NCBI GenBank assembly: GCA_038277395.1
Contig: CM076190.1
Location: 252,561,989 to 252,625,988, forward strand
Length of the DNA stretch: 64,000 nucleotides
DNA from: Dryocosmus kuriphilus
Lineage: Eukaryota > Arthropoda > Insecta > Hymenoptera > Cynipidae
Direction of reading: 5' to 3'
This document shows, piece by piece, positions 44,812-54,649 of this stretch; position 1 is the stretch's first letter; each line of letters opens with the position of its first letter. The notes below the pieces were generated by a model, which saw only the letters and a program-made list of their open reading frames with translations, was not told the DNA's origin and searched no databases. A program made the position numbers and the translations under genes.

Positions 44812-45659
44812 CTGTTTGCAGAGACTACCCTTTTGTATTATATATTATAACATATCGTCAAAGAAAGCATATCGATAACCGCTTGCGAAATTCTTTTATT
44901 AATAAGAAGGTCCACAGTTTCCGCCCTTAAGCTCCCCCATAGTGAAAAGTGTAGCTATCCTTAGAGATTAATGCGTACTCACCCGGCCAGCAGGTTCCTT
45001 GAAGTGCTATTATATCAATATCGTATCTCCTTGCTATCTCAGTGAGTTCACTAAATCCGCCAGTATTTAGAATATGCGCGTTCAGAGTTCCCGTCTTAAG
45101 ATATTTTGTTACAGTTGTTTGTTTTTCGAAGTTAGCCTTGATGGATTTAAGAAAGTCCGCACGTTAGAGATCCTGTTCCGATCGCAGGTTTCCTTTGACA
45201 AGAACCATGTCAGCTTGTCGTCAGACACACTACGGTTTCATCCTCGTATCCTAACGTCCCCCTGCAAGGCAGTGTGCTACACTGGCATCAATACCACGTT
45301 GACCCTACAGGCGAATCATTCCACACATCCCTTGTGGGCAGTGCCATCCCTGTGTTGTCCAAACGGCAGCGAGGCTTTCCCCTTACAAATTTTTTTCGGG
45401 TAGTGTTTCTAGGTGGATACACGCTGCGCCTCGGCTTGGTAGAAACCACCTATTTCGTATGGACGCGAAAGGGTGAATCCCCTCAAACCGCGGCCGTCGT
45501 GTACCTATTTTTTACCAATGTGAGCTAAACACCCACGATTGGTTCCTATCGGCTAATCGCGACTGCTTCATCTTGTATTCGCAGTTATCCTCTGAAGCTG
45601 TTCAACCTCAGGGGCTGTTCCTCTAACCGCATCCTGAGGACGCGCTGCGTAGTGATGGA

Positions 45660-46780
45660 AGTATTAGCATATGGACATAAATTTGGCATTCCTTTTAATG
45701 TCAATGATATTCCTGTTAAAACCATGGTTGCGAATATTGAAAACTGTATTAAAAATTTCGAATCAGAGTAGAAAAAGCTTTCTATTAGAAAAACGGTGAC
45801 TAATTTAATATCAAATCATTCTAAAATAAATGAACTTACAAATTTTTTAAAAACCAGATAAACTTGTTGAAAATTTTCAGAAAGAGCATACATATGTAGT
45901 TATATTAAAATGAAACAAAACAAAATTTTGTAGTTGATAGAAATGATTATGATGCAACTAATGGAAATATTCTCAACAATAAATTATTATATAAAAACTT
46001 TAAAACGCGCTTTGATCCAACAGTAGAAAATACAATTAACGATATCATTATTAGATGGATGAAAAAAAGGTTATTAAAATAAAGATTAATAATTTAAACT
46101 TGATTTTAGAAGATGTGGTAAAAGAGCTTTTGAAAAATTAGATTTTATACATATCTTTTATAAAACAAGTGTTGATGATATTTGTACAATTGTTCGTACT
46201 AATAAAGTTGACGATTTAGTGGATATTTTTAATAGCATTGAAACTTCTATAAAATTTACACATGAACTTGAACAAAGTTGACTTATTGACTATCTTGATT
46301 AAAAATTATGAAAGCTCCAAAGGGTTATTTATTAACAAATTTGTTTAAAAAGTCCTCTTGGTCAGGCAGACATTGGAATTACTATTCGCATCATCGTTTT
46401 TGTAATAAAATAGGCTTAATTAAAGGATTTTTTGATAAATATGTTAAATTAAGTGATATAAAATTTCGAAAAGAAAATGTAATTTAATTAAAAATTATCT
46501 TATTGAACAATAAATACCCTCTCTCATTGATGTATAATATTATCAAGGAAAGAATCCTTGACATTTATAACACCCCTAGTAATGATAAGAAGATAAATGA
46601 TTAATTGTTATGTATGGTCAATCTGATTTCAAGGTTAAATTGCCTTATGCACAAGGTCTCTCTGGACGTTTAAGAAGGTCTTTGAAATATTTCAGTATTA
46701 ACGTACATTTAAAGGAAAATGTAATACAATTGATAGATATTTACAGAAAAAGAAAGATGCTTTATAGACGGGAATGCTAT
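45660..46780 (+). mobile_element. Penelope-like element fragment 2
   Basis: Plus strand: VLAYGHKFGIPFNVNDIPVK at 45660 resembles the N-terminal region of these elements. A much-broken middle follows. Then IFNSIETSIKFTHELEQS (about 46230), the WSGRHWNYYSHHRFCNKIGL block and IKGFFDKYVKLSDIKFRKEN (46358-46485), and VKLPYAQGLSGRLRRSLKYF (46630-46690), the segment just before the GIY-YIG domain. Clearly the same family as 38490-39150, but in the opposite orientation. Many stops. Confidence 0.65.
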
Positions 46781-46935
46781 AATGGGGAAGGGAACAGGAT
46801 GCACGACTGTCGAGTTTTGGAGATGTAGCGAATGAGCTTCAGTAAAAATTGACTCCGGCCCGAGAAATCGGACCCCTGGCCGCCGCGCCGGCTCGAAAGC
46901 CCATTACGCTAACCACTGCGCCAACCAAGGAGTCG
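46745..46935 (-). repeat. tRNA-derived SINE-like sequence
   Basis: On the minus strand from 46935: GGTTGGCGCAGTGGTTAGCG, which contains an A-box (TGGCGCAGTGG, 46913-46923), then about 45 bp later GGGTCCGATTTCTCGG (46862-46876), which resembles a B-box (GGTTCGANTCC). No acceptor stem or cloverleaf partner closes, so it is a tRNA-derived promoter head rather than a functional tRNA. The tail towards 46745 is not defined by a second copy in this window. Confidence 0.5.
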
Positions 46936-47040
46936 GTGATGAGTTACCTACATTCAATTCATCACCTTACAGCCTCACCGCTACCTCTCAAGTCAGTCTT
47001 CGATGTCGAAAGGGGGACAGCCATGTGACTTGCACCATGT

Positions 47041-49640
47041 ACCACATTCAGGGTTGCGTACCTAATTTACCTTAGGTAATTTACGTAGTTTTTTACATGT
47101 AAATTACGTACGTAATTTGCGTTTTCAAAATGGCGTCAAAACGAATAAACATAACCTGGTTCTTTACAGAAAGGAAAACGCGATATTAAGCGAAGACGCA
47201 CAATTCTTCTCTTTCATGTTCTTTTGTTTAAAGAAAAATTATTAGTATTAGAGGTGGCAGGCCCAGAAATTCCTTTTGGAAGGAATTAAATTTCACCCTA
47301 AAAAGGGAAAATGGGATAAACTTTGCTCTTTGCCCAGTGTGCAATCGAGTCTTAACGAATACCGCAGAAGACAGGTTAAGGAATCATAGGTAATTTTTCA
47401 TCGCTTTCATTATTCCTAAACTTTCTAAATGTTTTAGCGAATATAAATATTATATTATAAATCAAGGGGTTAAAGCATATATATTTTTTAGAAAAATGTG
47501 CATTTTAGTAGAGGAAATTCTGGTAACAGAGACAATGGATATTGACGACAACATCAATAATAATTCTACAACAATGAGCATTATTAGTGACATTTCAGAA
47601 AAAATATTGCTGACTGATAATAACGTAAGTATATACTCCAATCATACCTGCATATAATGTTAACCATATTTTGTTTCCATTTTCAACTTTAACCAAAAAT
47701 TGATTTTAGAACTGATGGAATTATCATGTTCTATAACTTCAATATATTCAGTTTCTTCATATTATTCAAAAAATACCGGAAGTAATATAGCTTTTCAGAT
47801 TGTCAGCCTAACTTTTTTTTTAAAACAGAACACGAATAAATGACTCATTTTAATTCTTTTTATGTAAAATGTATTCCATTCCGAAATGTACGATTCTGAA
47901 CACTAAATCTAATTTGGAATCGTCATTTTAGGTAAAAATAATTTTAATGAGCCATTTTTTCACTATATGGGCTTTCTTTTGAAAAAACGAGTTGGTCAGA
48001 CCACTCAAAGAATTATTGATTAATTCTAGTTTTTGTTGAGTAAAATAAGCAGACCGAATTTTGATGTTATAGAACTTGATTTCATCAGCCTTAATTGAGA
48101 AAATCTTGCAGATGAATGACTAATTTCGTAGGGATATTTTTCTTTTAGATTCATCCAATTAGTTCAAATGTATCGAATGAAAAAGATGCTTCTTCTTCTT
48201 GCTCTGCCAGTGCTCCACGTCATCCAGCTCGTCCTCCTGCTACTCGTTAAAAATCAATAAAATTCTTCGTAGATGTTGAACTATCGGAAAAAGAAAAAGC
48301 TAACATTGACAAAGTCCTTGCAAATTTAATCTTTGGATGCAATATTGAAGTAGTCGTTGTGAAAAGGAATTACTTCAAACAGTTTATAAGAATGATGCGT
48401 CCGTCATATTCACCACCAAGTTTTGCACACTATCAACTGCACTTCTTGATAAGATTTTTCAAGAATATACCAACACGAATACTAAAAATATTCAGATAAA
48501 TAAGAATTATTGTATATTATTTTTGAATGCAGTTGGACATGCAAATGCAGAAATTACATTGGGTATAATTCGCGACTTAAGCGGAAACACCTATTTTGTA
48601 CGGGATTTTGAGATTTTACAACAAGAACGAAGAATTGCAAGGGAACAAGAAGTTTCAAAAATTGCCGCTGAAGCTATCAAGTTGGCAAGCACGGATTATT
48701 GTGTAGATGTATTTTCGGTTGTTTCAAAAGAGTTTTCACTTTTGAATCATTTGAATTCAAAAGTATGGTTCGTACCATGCAACATTAAAATTGCAAATTT
48801 AGTGGCAGAATCTTTAATAAGTACTGAAATTTATCATAAATTTAGACTTATTCTAAATCAATGCGAAAAAGATGAAAGCATTTCAAAACTTTTACAAACG
48901 GGATATTCTAAAGAGATTCATCCAGTAATTGACGAAGAGTTTTGCTGCAGTAAACATATTTACTCTTATTACATTTTTTTGAAAAATGTAAAGACTTTGA
49001 GACAAAAAGTAGGAGATCGAGGAATTAATTTCGGCCGAGAATTTACAACCCTTGTATTTGATCAACTTCTGAAACAAGAAGTCGAAAAATTTGAAAAAGC
49101 TTACACATCGCTGGTTCAGTTAATAGAAAAGTTTGGAAAAAACAACTTTTATATTGCAGATGCTGTTGTAAGCTGGTCTCTGTTATATTTAGAAACAAAC
49201 AGCGAAGAACTTAGTTCCCCTATTGAAGTCTATGTTGACACAATCATGCAGTCTGTGTGCCATACAGCAAATTTTCTGCATCCAAATGATCGAGGTCAGA
49301 AATTAAGTACAACTGAGCTGACAAAAGTCAATGATTTCTTACTCGATAATCTCAACGGAGATGGCTTAGATCAGCTAATAGCTGTCAAAAATAAAACTAA
49401 TATTTTTTTCAAACTTTTCAAAAAGAAAGTAAACTCATCTACTGCATACTGGAGTGTAGCCGAACAAGAAGCTTAAAAATTATCTAAACTAGCTCAAAAG
49501 ATATTGTTTATTCCAGTTTCTACCGTTGATTTAAAATGTAAATTTCTTCAACGAAAAAACTTATCTGGCGAACAATCAGCAAAACTTCTTAAATTATCCT
49601 ACAATTTAAAAATTCGAGAGTGAAACATCGTCTCAGGTTA
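47041..49640 (+). mobile_element. hAT element relic 1
   Basis: The left end is probably CAGGGTTGCGTACC at 47049, since hAT ends typically begin CAGGG. Dense short palindromes follow (TTACCTTAGGTAA, then the perfect AATTACGTACGTAATT at 47102-47117), as expected for subterminal transposase binding sites. The transposase gene follows on the plus strand. The right end was not found. A matching CCCTG end with an 8-bp copy of ACCACATT was looked for by eye without success. Confidence 0.6.
47180..49640 (+). pseudogene. hAT transposase relic with BED finger, introns and long open C-terminal part
   Basis: Exon 1 ends ALCPVCNRVLTNTAEDRLRN then H. A GT-AG intron (47390-47491) joins it to HRKMCILVEE, completing a BED-type C-x2-C..H..C zinc finger. 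A second intron may start at GTAAGTATAT (about 47624) and end at TTTTAG (about 48148). Next come a Ser-rich piece and LSEKEKANIDKVLANLIFGC, MRPSYSPPS, a frameshift, TLSTALLDKIFQEY. Then a 317-codon uninterrupted frame (48523-49476) with PCNIKIANLVAESL (the hAT C..H.LNL..KD region), TANFLHPNDRG and AYWSVAEQEA. The dimerisation tail KLAQKILFIPVSTVD lies after the stop. Upstream stops show it is dead as a transposase. Confidence 0.7.
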
Positions 49641-49659
49641 TTTTAGTCAAAAGATAATG

Positions 49660-49870
49660 TTTAAATAGTTTAAGTACTTGTAATTCTTTACTGCTATCTT
49701 AAGCAGTAGGTTAATGTTAAAAAAATTTTCCTTTTTACGAAAGTAAGTATTCTCTAACCAAAGTTAAGCTTTTAAGGGCATTTGATGCTTTACTGTGATC
49801 TTAAGCAGTAGGTTAATGTTAAGAAAATGTTCCTTTTTACGAAAGTATTCTTGAACCGAAGTTAATTGAT
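49660..49870 (+). repeat. Tandem duplication of ~110 bp
   Basis: Two adjacent copies of a sequence with CTTTACTG, TCTTAAGCAGTAGGTTAATG, TTAAAAAAATTTTCC-like and TTTTTACGAAAGTA (49688-49745 and 49789-49850). Non-coding, between the two convergent hAT relics. Confidence 0.75.
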
Positions 49871-50269
49871 ATTAACTGTCTATTTATATTTTAAAATAAT
49901 AATTTTATTATATAAGTTGTTAAGGACATGTTATGATTTCTTTTTTAAGAAAATGTTCATATGGTAACGAATGTAGTCTATAATCAAAGTTACTTGATAT
50001 TAAATGGGTAATTGTCTTAAAATAGTAATTTTATAATTTATATTGCTGGTTTATGCATTTTGAAGGTTTTTATTAATAATAAGAAAGATATGTTTAGTGT
50101 TGAATTTCTTTTAATAAAGATGTTTCTAATGTAAAATATATTGTACACTTTATTATGAATTAGTACTCTTCAGTAACATTAGTGTCGCTCATTTTTAATG
50201 AAGAACATATATAAATTAATTTTTTCGAAGTTTCCGTACTTAAACGATTTCGAAGTTTACTGTGAACAT

Positions 50270-51470
50270 AAGATCATTGGGAAAACAGCCTCTCTATTGC
50301 CGCAGTAGAACTTGGTATGTTTATCAACTTTTTTGCTAAATCTGACAACGCAGAATGTTTTGCTTCTGCCAAATTCCAAAATGCTTCCGGATTTTTAACA
50401 TTCTTTTCATCTAATGATGCGAAAATTCCCTCTGTGTTCAAATAGGCATTTAAGTCTTCCAAGCCATTTTTATCTAGGCTTTTAATAAAAAATTGTTATG
50501 TCGCAATATTAGAAAATATTTGGCCTTTATAAACAGGGTGCAGGATATTTGCAGCTAAATAGATCGGATTAATTACTTTTTCCAGGCGAGCTTTAAGTGA
50601 AGATTCATACTGATCGTCACAGATAGGAAATTTGAGTAGCAGCCGCTCTTCTACAGCATCTCCTATATTGCATTTATCACTTTGACATTTGTTTATTAAT
50701 TTACATACTTCGTCAAAAATTACATTAAATTTCAATAATTCCTGTTCGAAAATCCTTGTCTAGAATCAATGCGGCTGCTCTCTCCGAAATCGTATGCCGT
50801 GCTTCTTCAACAATGTCTCGCATTAAACTTAAATTTCTAAGAAAACATCTGAAACTATCGCCAAGTTTTTCGCCAATAAATTACCGCTGTGGTTATTGCA
50901 CGATGGATGCCAATAATCTATCATCCTTCCCATGCAGATTATTGACTAAACATTGTCCGAAACGAGCGCGTAAATATTTGTATTATAAATTTCTTTTGCA
51001 TCTCTAACAGCTGCATCTGAAACTTCTTTTAAAGCAACTGCAGTTTCACTTTTTTAAATAAAATCCCAAGTATTCAAAAATACTCTTTCTTCATTAGTAT
51101 TGTGAAGAATACCAACTACATATTTTTCATTTTTACTTCAGTTCTTCCATCCATCTAAAAGTAATACGCTATTATTTTTAATAAAAGACGAATTTTTCTT
51201 TGATGTGGTCATATAAAACTCATCTAGTATCGAGCCACTTAAGGTATTTCTAGAAGGTGGTTTGTAATTAGGATTTAATTTGTGAACGCAATCACGTAAA
51301 TGACATGAGTCAACAGTCGAAAATGGTATATTGCAACCCAAGAAAAGCTTTGCCAAAGCTTCGTCAATCTCTGATAACTCCCTTTTAAGCCGTTCAAATT
51401 TAAGTTCTTCCCAAGGGATTTTTTGTCCCTTTTTTCTTTCAACGTTTTATTTTGGGTCACTTATTTTTAA
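50270..51470 (-). pseudogene. hAT transposase relic 2, convergent with relic 1
   Basis: Minus-strand order from 51460: SLGKNLNLNGLKGSYQRL, then (frameshift) EIDEALAKLFLGCNIPFSTV, NPNYKPPSRNTLSGSILDEF, NNSVLLLDGWKN and stop, TNEERVFLNTWDFI, EIYNTNIYALVSDN, SCNNHSGNLLAKNLAIVSD, FDEVCKLINKC, YLAANILHPVYKGQIFSN, and finally EAFWNLAEAKHSALSDLAKK, LINIPSSTAAIERLFSQ. This is the complete hAT plan: the P-x-S..VDS and P.Y.PPSR block, first Asp in LLLDGW, second in SDN, the C.NH..NLL.K block, and the C-terminal dimerisation tail. Several stops and frameshifts. It is related to relic 1 (same LIFGCNI/LFLGCNIPF block). Confidence 0.75.
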
Positions 51471-51479
51471 AATGTTGTA

Positions 51480-52300
51480 AACAGACAAAGAATTTAAGGA
51501 ATAAGTGAAGTCCCGAATACTCCAAGTGAAGGAGCAGGGGTGCTATTCTCGAGTTCACTATCATTCACTTAGTATGATAAAATTTTAGAGCGATCGTTTG
51601 GTGCACTAAAATTTTCCGAACGATTTCGGTATTCCCGAGACTGGCTTTTGACCGTTCTAAACGAAAATGGTTTACCATTTATAATGCGACGTTGCCGATT
51701 CAATTTTGGAGTGGGAAAGTGAGATTGACCAATGAAATTCTGAGTACAGAAAATATTTTTAATATTAAAATATTAAAATATTTTAAAGACTGAAACCTAG
51801 TATTTTTGTATGATCGTTTCAAGGACAAACGATCGCTTTTCATGGTAAAGCCGAACTGTTAAATTGAGGATACATATAAATTATATTCTTCTCATTTTTC
51901 AATTAAATGTCAGAATTTATGAGCGTTAGGACGATTCACTATCGTATAAGACAAATTTTGTTGACTGTTTTTCAGTGTAAATATGTTTATATTTTACTAC
52001 CTTACAAATTCTTAATTCATTGCTTCACAATGTAGATATAAAGTCAAATCTGTGGCATGATGGCCAAACTGCATTAAGCTTAAGCGAAATTTTTCATTCT
52101 TGACATTTTTTACATATTCAACAAATACATCAAAAAATATGAGCAAGGGCTTAATATAAAAATAATCGATTTTTTTCCCGATTTGACAGAAGTAAAAGAA
52201 AATGCCTCATTTATGTCGAAATAATAACAGGTGTAGACAAGCATTTCTGCCTATCAAACACAGGAATATACAATTTATGACCTGTGATGTATTTGTTTTG
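51480..52300. other. AT-rich sequence, possible intron
   Basis: No convincing exon found on either strand. The motif GAGCGATCGTTTG (51590) recurs inverted as CAAACGATCGCTTTT (51825), a weak inverted pair 235 bp apart. If the signal-peptide exon at 53640-53691 is real, this stretch could be its intron or further downstream sequence. Confidence 0.4.
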
Positions 52301-52304
52301 TAGG

Positions 52305-53620
52305 TATTCATACAAAAAGAATTATGAGTAGAGCATTTTAAAAAGAATAATGTTGACGAATTAAAATATATTTATTTTCCCACAGGTAGATACTAGATAA
52401 TATTTTGTGAATCGTCTGTTTTTCCTACCCATATGTTCACGCTTTGAAACTAGCAACGTGGCACGAAGGGAATATATAGATCACATTTTTGGAAAAAATA
52501 ACATTTCTCATTAAAATAATTAATACAAAAATTGTTTTACACGTTCTGTGTATTTCTTTGAAATTCTGTAAATATATCCTCCAAAAGAATTAATGTCCTT
52601 TATATGAAAGACCATTGTACTGTTCAAGAAGTTGAAGCGCAATTTCCTAAATTCTCAAAAAAGAGAAAATGTCATATACAAGTGATTGTGAGTAGAAAAT
52701 TTCAAATTCAATAGTTTTGAAATATTAAAATTTATTAATTTTCCAACTGGTAGAAATTAGATAATATTTAGGAATTGTCAATTCTTCTTTGCCATATGTT
52801 ACACGATTCGAATCTGGAAACGTGGCACTAAAGGAATGTATTGGTCACATTTTCCAAAAAACATAATGTTTTTTAATATCATTAATTTTTAAAAGAAAGA
52901 AGATTCACACTTTCTCTATATTTCTCTCAAATTCTGCTATTATAATCTCCAAAGAAGTTAATGCCCTTTATATGAAAAACCGCCTTAACTTTCAAGAAGT
53001 TGAAAGACAACTTCTTAAATTCTGAAAAGAGAAAATTTCATATAAAAAGGATCATGAATAGAACTTTCCAAAATGAATAATGCTGAAAAATTCGCATATA
53101 TATTTATTTGTACACAGGAATAAGCTGGAGAATACTTTGTGAATCTTCTGTTTCTCCTTTCCATATGTTACACGATTTGAACCTAGCAACGTGGCGCGAA
53201 GGGAATATATTGATGATATTTCTAAAGAAAATAACATTTCTCATTAACATTAATTAATAAAAAGTTTGTTTTACACTTTCTCTGTATTTCTCTCAAATTC
53301 TGTAAACATAAACTCCAGAAGAATTAATATCCTTTATATGAAAGACCATTGTCCTGTTCAACAACTTGAAACAGAGTTATGTAAATTCTCAAAAAAATGT
53401 CATCTAAAAACGATTATAAGTAAAAAATTTCAAAATGAATAGTGTTAACTAATTAAAATATATTTATTGTCCCACAGGCAGAAAATAGATAAGATTGTGT
53501 GAATCGTCAGTTTTTCATTGCCATATGTTACACGATTAGAATCTTGCAACGTGGCGTTAAACGAATATACAGATCACGTTTAAAAACTAAATATTATTTC
53601 TCGTTAATATTAATGTTAGG
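52305..53620 (+). repeat. Tandem repeat of ~363 bp, 3.6 copies
   Basis: The landmark CCATATGTTACACGATT..GAA, followed by GCAACGTGGC, appears at 52429, 52792, 53161 and 53521 (steps 363, 369 and 360). Other blocks repeat in phase: AACATTTCTCATTAA, TTTACACTTTCTCTGTATTT, TCCTTTATATGAAAGACC and ATATATTTATT..CCCACAGG. The copies differ by perhaps 15-25 per cent by eye, so the array is old. AT-rich, no coding role seen. Confidence 0.88.
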
Positions 53621-53639
53621 TTAATTTATTTAAACTTAC

Positions 53640-53691
53640 ATGCATAATTAGGCAAAGCCATGAAGGCAAAGAGTATAATAACGAACTTCAT
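53640..53691 (-). CDS. Candidate first exon: signal peptide of a small secreted protein
   Basis: On the minus strand an ATG at 53691 opens MKFVIILFAFMALPNYA, a 17-residue signal peptide (Lys near the N-terminus, hydrophobic core, small residues before the cleavage site). One base later comes a strong splice donor, GTAAGTTT (53639-53632), giving a phase-1 intron. A short signal exon followed by a phase-1 intron is a common layout of insect venom, antimicrobial and odorant-type peptide genes. The downstream side is the 363-bp tandem array. I found no convincing second exon before 51.5 kb. It may be a relic of such a gene. Confidence 0.45.
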
Positions 53692-53973
53692 TGTTTGTAT
53701 ATACAATTGGACACAACGATAAAAGAATGCGACTCAGTTTGTAGACTATTCAAAAACGAGTGCAAGGAAAAAGATTGCTGATCTCATATATGAGATACTT
53801 CATATCTACTAGATCTCTTAAGCACAGAACCTTCAGAATTATTTACCTTGACATTCTGATGTTTATCATCTGCTGCGGGCGACGCTACTGAGATTACAAC
53901 AAAATACTGGTTCGTTGGTAAAATGAAAATATTATTGGTGACTGTTTGGACTTTACTGCATATTTTTGTTATA

Positions 53974-54620
53974 TACGAGGTTTATACGAAAAGTATCCGG
54001 AATACCGTCGTACCTCCACGCTGGTGTTATCCTTCGTCTTCCAGTGAGCGACATCCTTCAAAGCAGTCCCCATTTGATTGAACGACGTGCTCCCAGCGGT
54101 GTTTCCACTACCCGATGCAGTCCTGGAAGTCAGTTTTCGAAATAGCCTTTAGTGCACACGTCGCATTTGCTTGAGTCTTCTCCATGTCATCCAGCTGGTA
54201 TCCTTTGTGTAGATTTCTTAATTTTGGAAGCAGCCAAAAGTCACATGGAGCTATGTCCGGACTGTACGGAGGCTGACGAAGCCGTATGACTTTGCGCGTT
54301 GTCAAATATTGCTGCAAAAGGTTCAATGAATGCGCTGGCTCCGACTTTAACGTGCTTTTTTCGGTCGTGCTTCGGAGCGAAGCTTCTACTGTGAAGACTG
54401 TTGTTTTGGCTTCGGGATCATACCCAATTTTTATCACCAGTAATAATCTTTTTGAGTATATTTTCATCATTACGAACCATTTCCAAGTTGTCCTGGGCGA
54501 CTTCAAAGCGAAGCTTTTTCTGCTCTTCTGCAAGCAATTTTGGAATTAATTTTGCACACACACGAGTCATTCTCGGTTTCTCGGTTAAAATTTCGCAAAC
54601 ATTATTTTTCGGAATTATAA
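53974..54620 (-). pseudogene. mariner transposase relic, minus strand
   Basis: Element end CGAGGTTTATACGAAAAGTA at 53976, after TA. On the minus strand from about 54610: ILTEKPRMTRVCAKLIPKLL, EEQKKLRFEVAQDNLEMVRN, DENILKKIITGDKNWV, then a small deletion/frameshift, GYDPEAKTTVFT, a deletion of the middle including the second catalytic Asp, EPAHSLNLLQQYL, PPYSPDIAPCDFWLLPKLR, FQDCI. Glu of the GDES-type block is Lys. The N-terminal HTH part is absent. It differs from mariners A and B in wording and end sequence. Confidence 0.8.
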
Positions 54621-54649
54621 GACCATATTATAGTTAAAGCACAGTCAGC

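Larger units (their letters stand above)
40890..45655 (-). mobile_element. Non-LTR retrotransposon copy B (RTE-like), split by mariner
   Basis: Same family and orientation as copy A. The 3' tail is an (ATA/ATT)n microsatellite at 40890-40935, preceded in both copies by CAGCCRCYCAATATAATAAT-like sequence. The 5' end is near 45655 by comparison with copy A. Without the mariner at 43059-44293 it is about 3.5 kb. Contents on the minus strand: 5' region 44850-45655, endonuclease, RT, C-terminal tail. It keeps RT motif A, which copy A lost, but its YADD box is changed. Confidence 0.8.

Noticed and set aside
46850..46935. A functional tRNA gene
   Set aside because: A- and B-box-like motifs exist, but no acceptor, anticodon or T stem pairs up.
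51584..51842. MITE bounded by GAGCGATCGTTTG and its inverse
   Set aside because: Only about 13 bp match, the arms do not extend and no target duplication is seen.
52070..52245. Second exon of the signal-peptide gene (acceptor TTTGATAG before GCAGAAATGC)
   Set aside because: It gives only about 14 residues before a stop, and no conserved pattern supports it.
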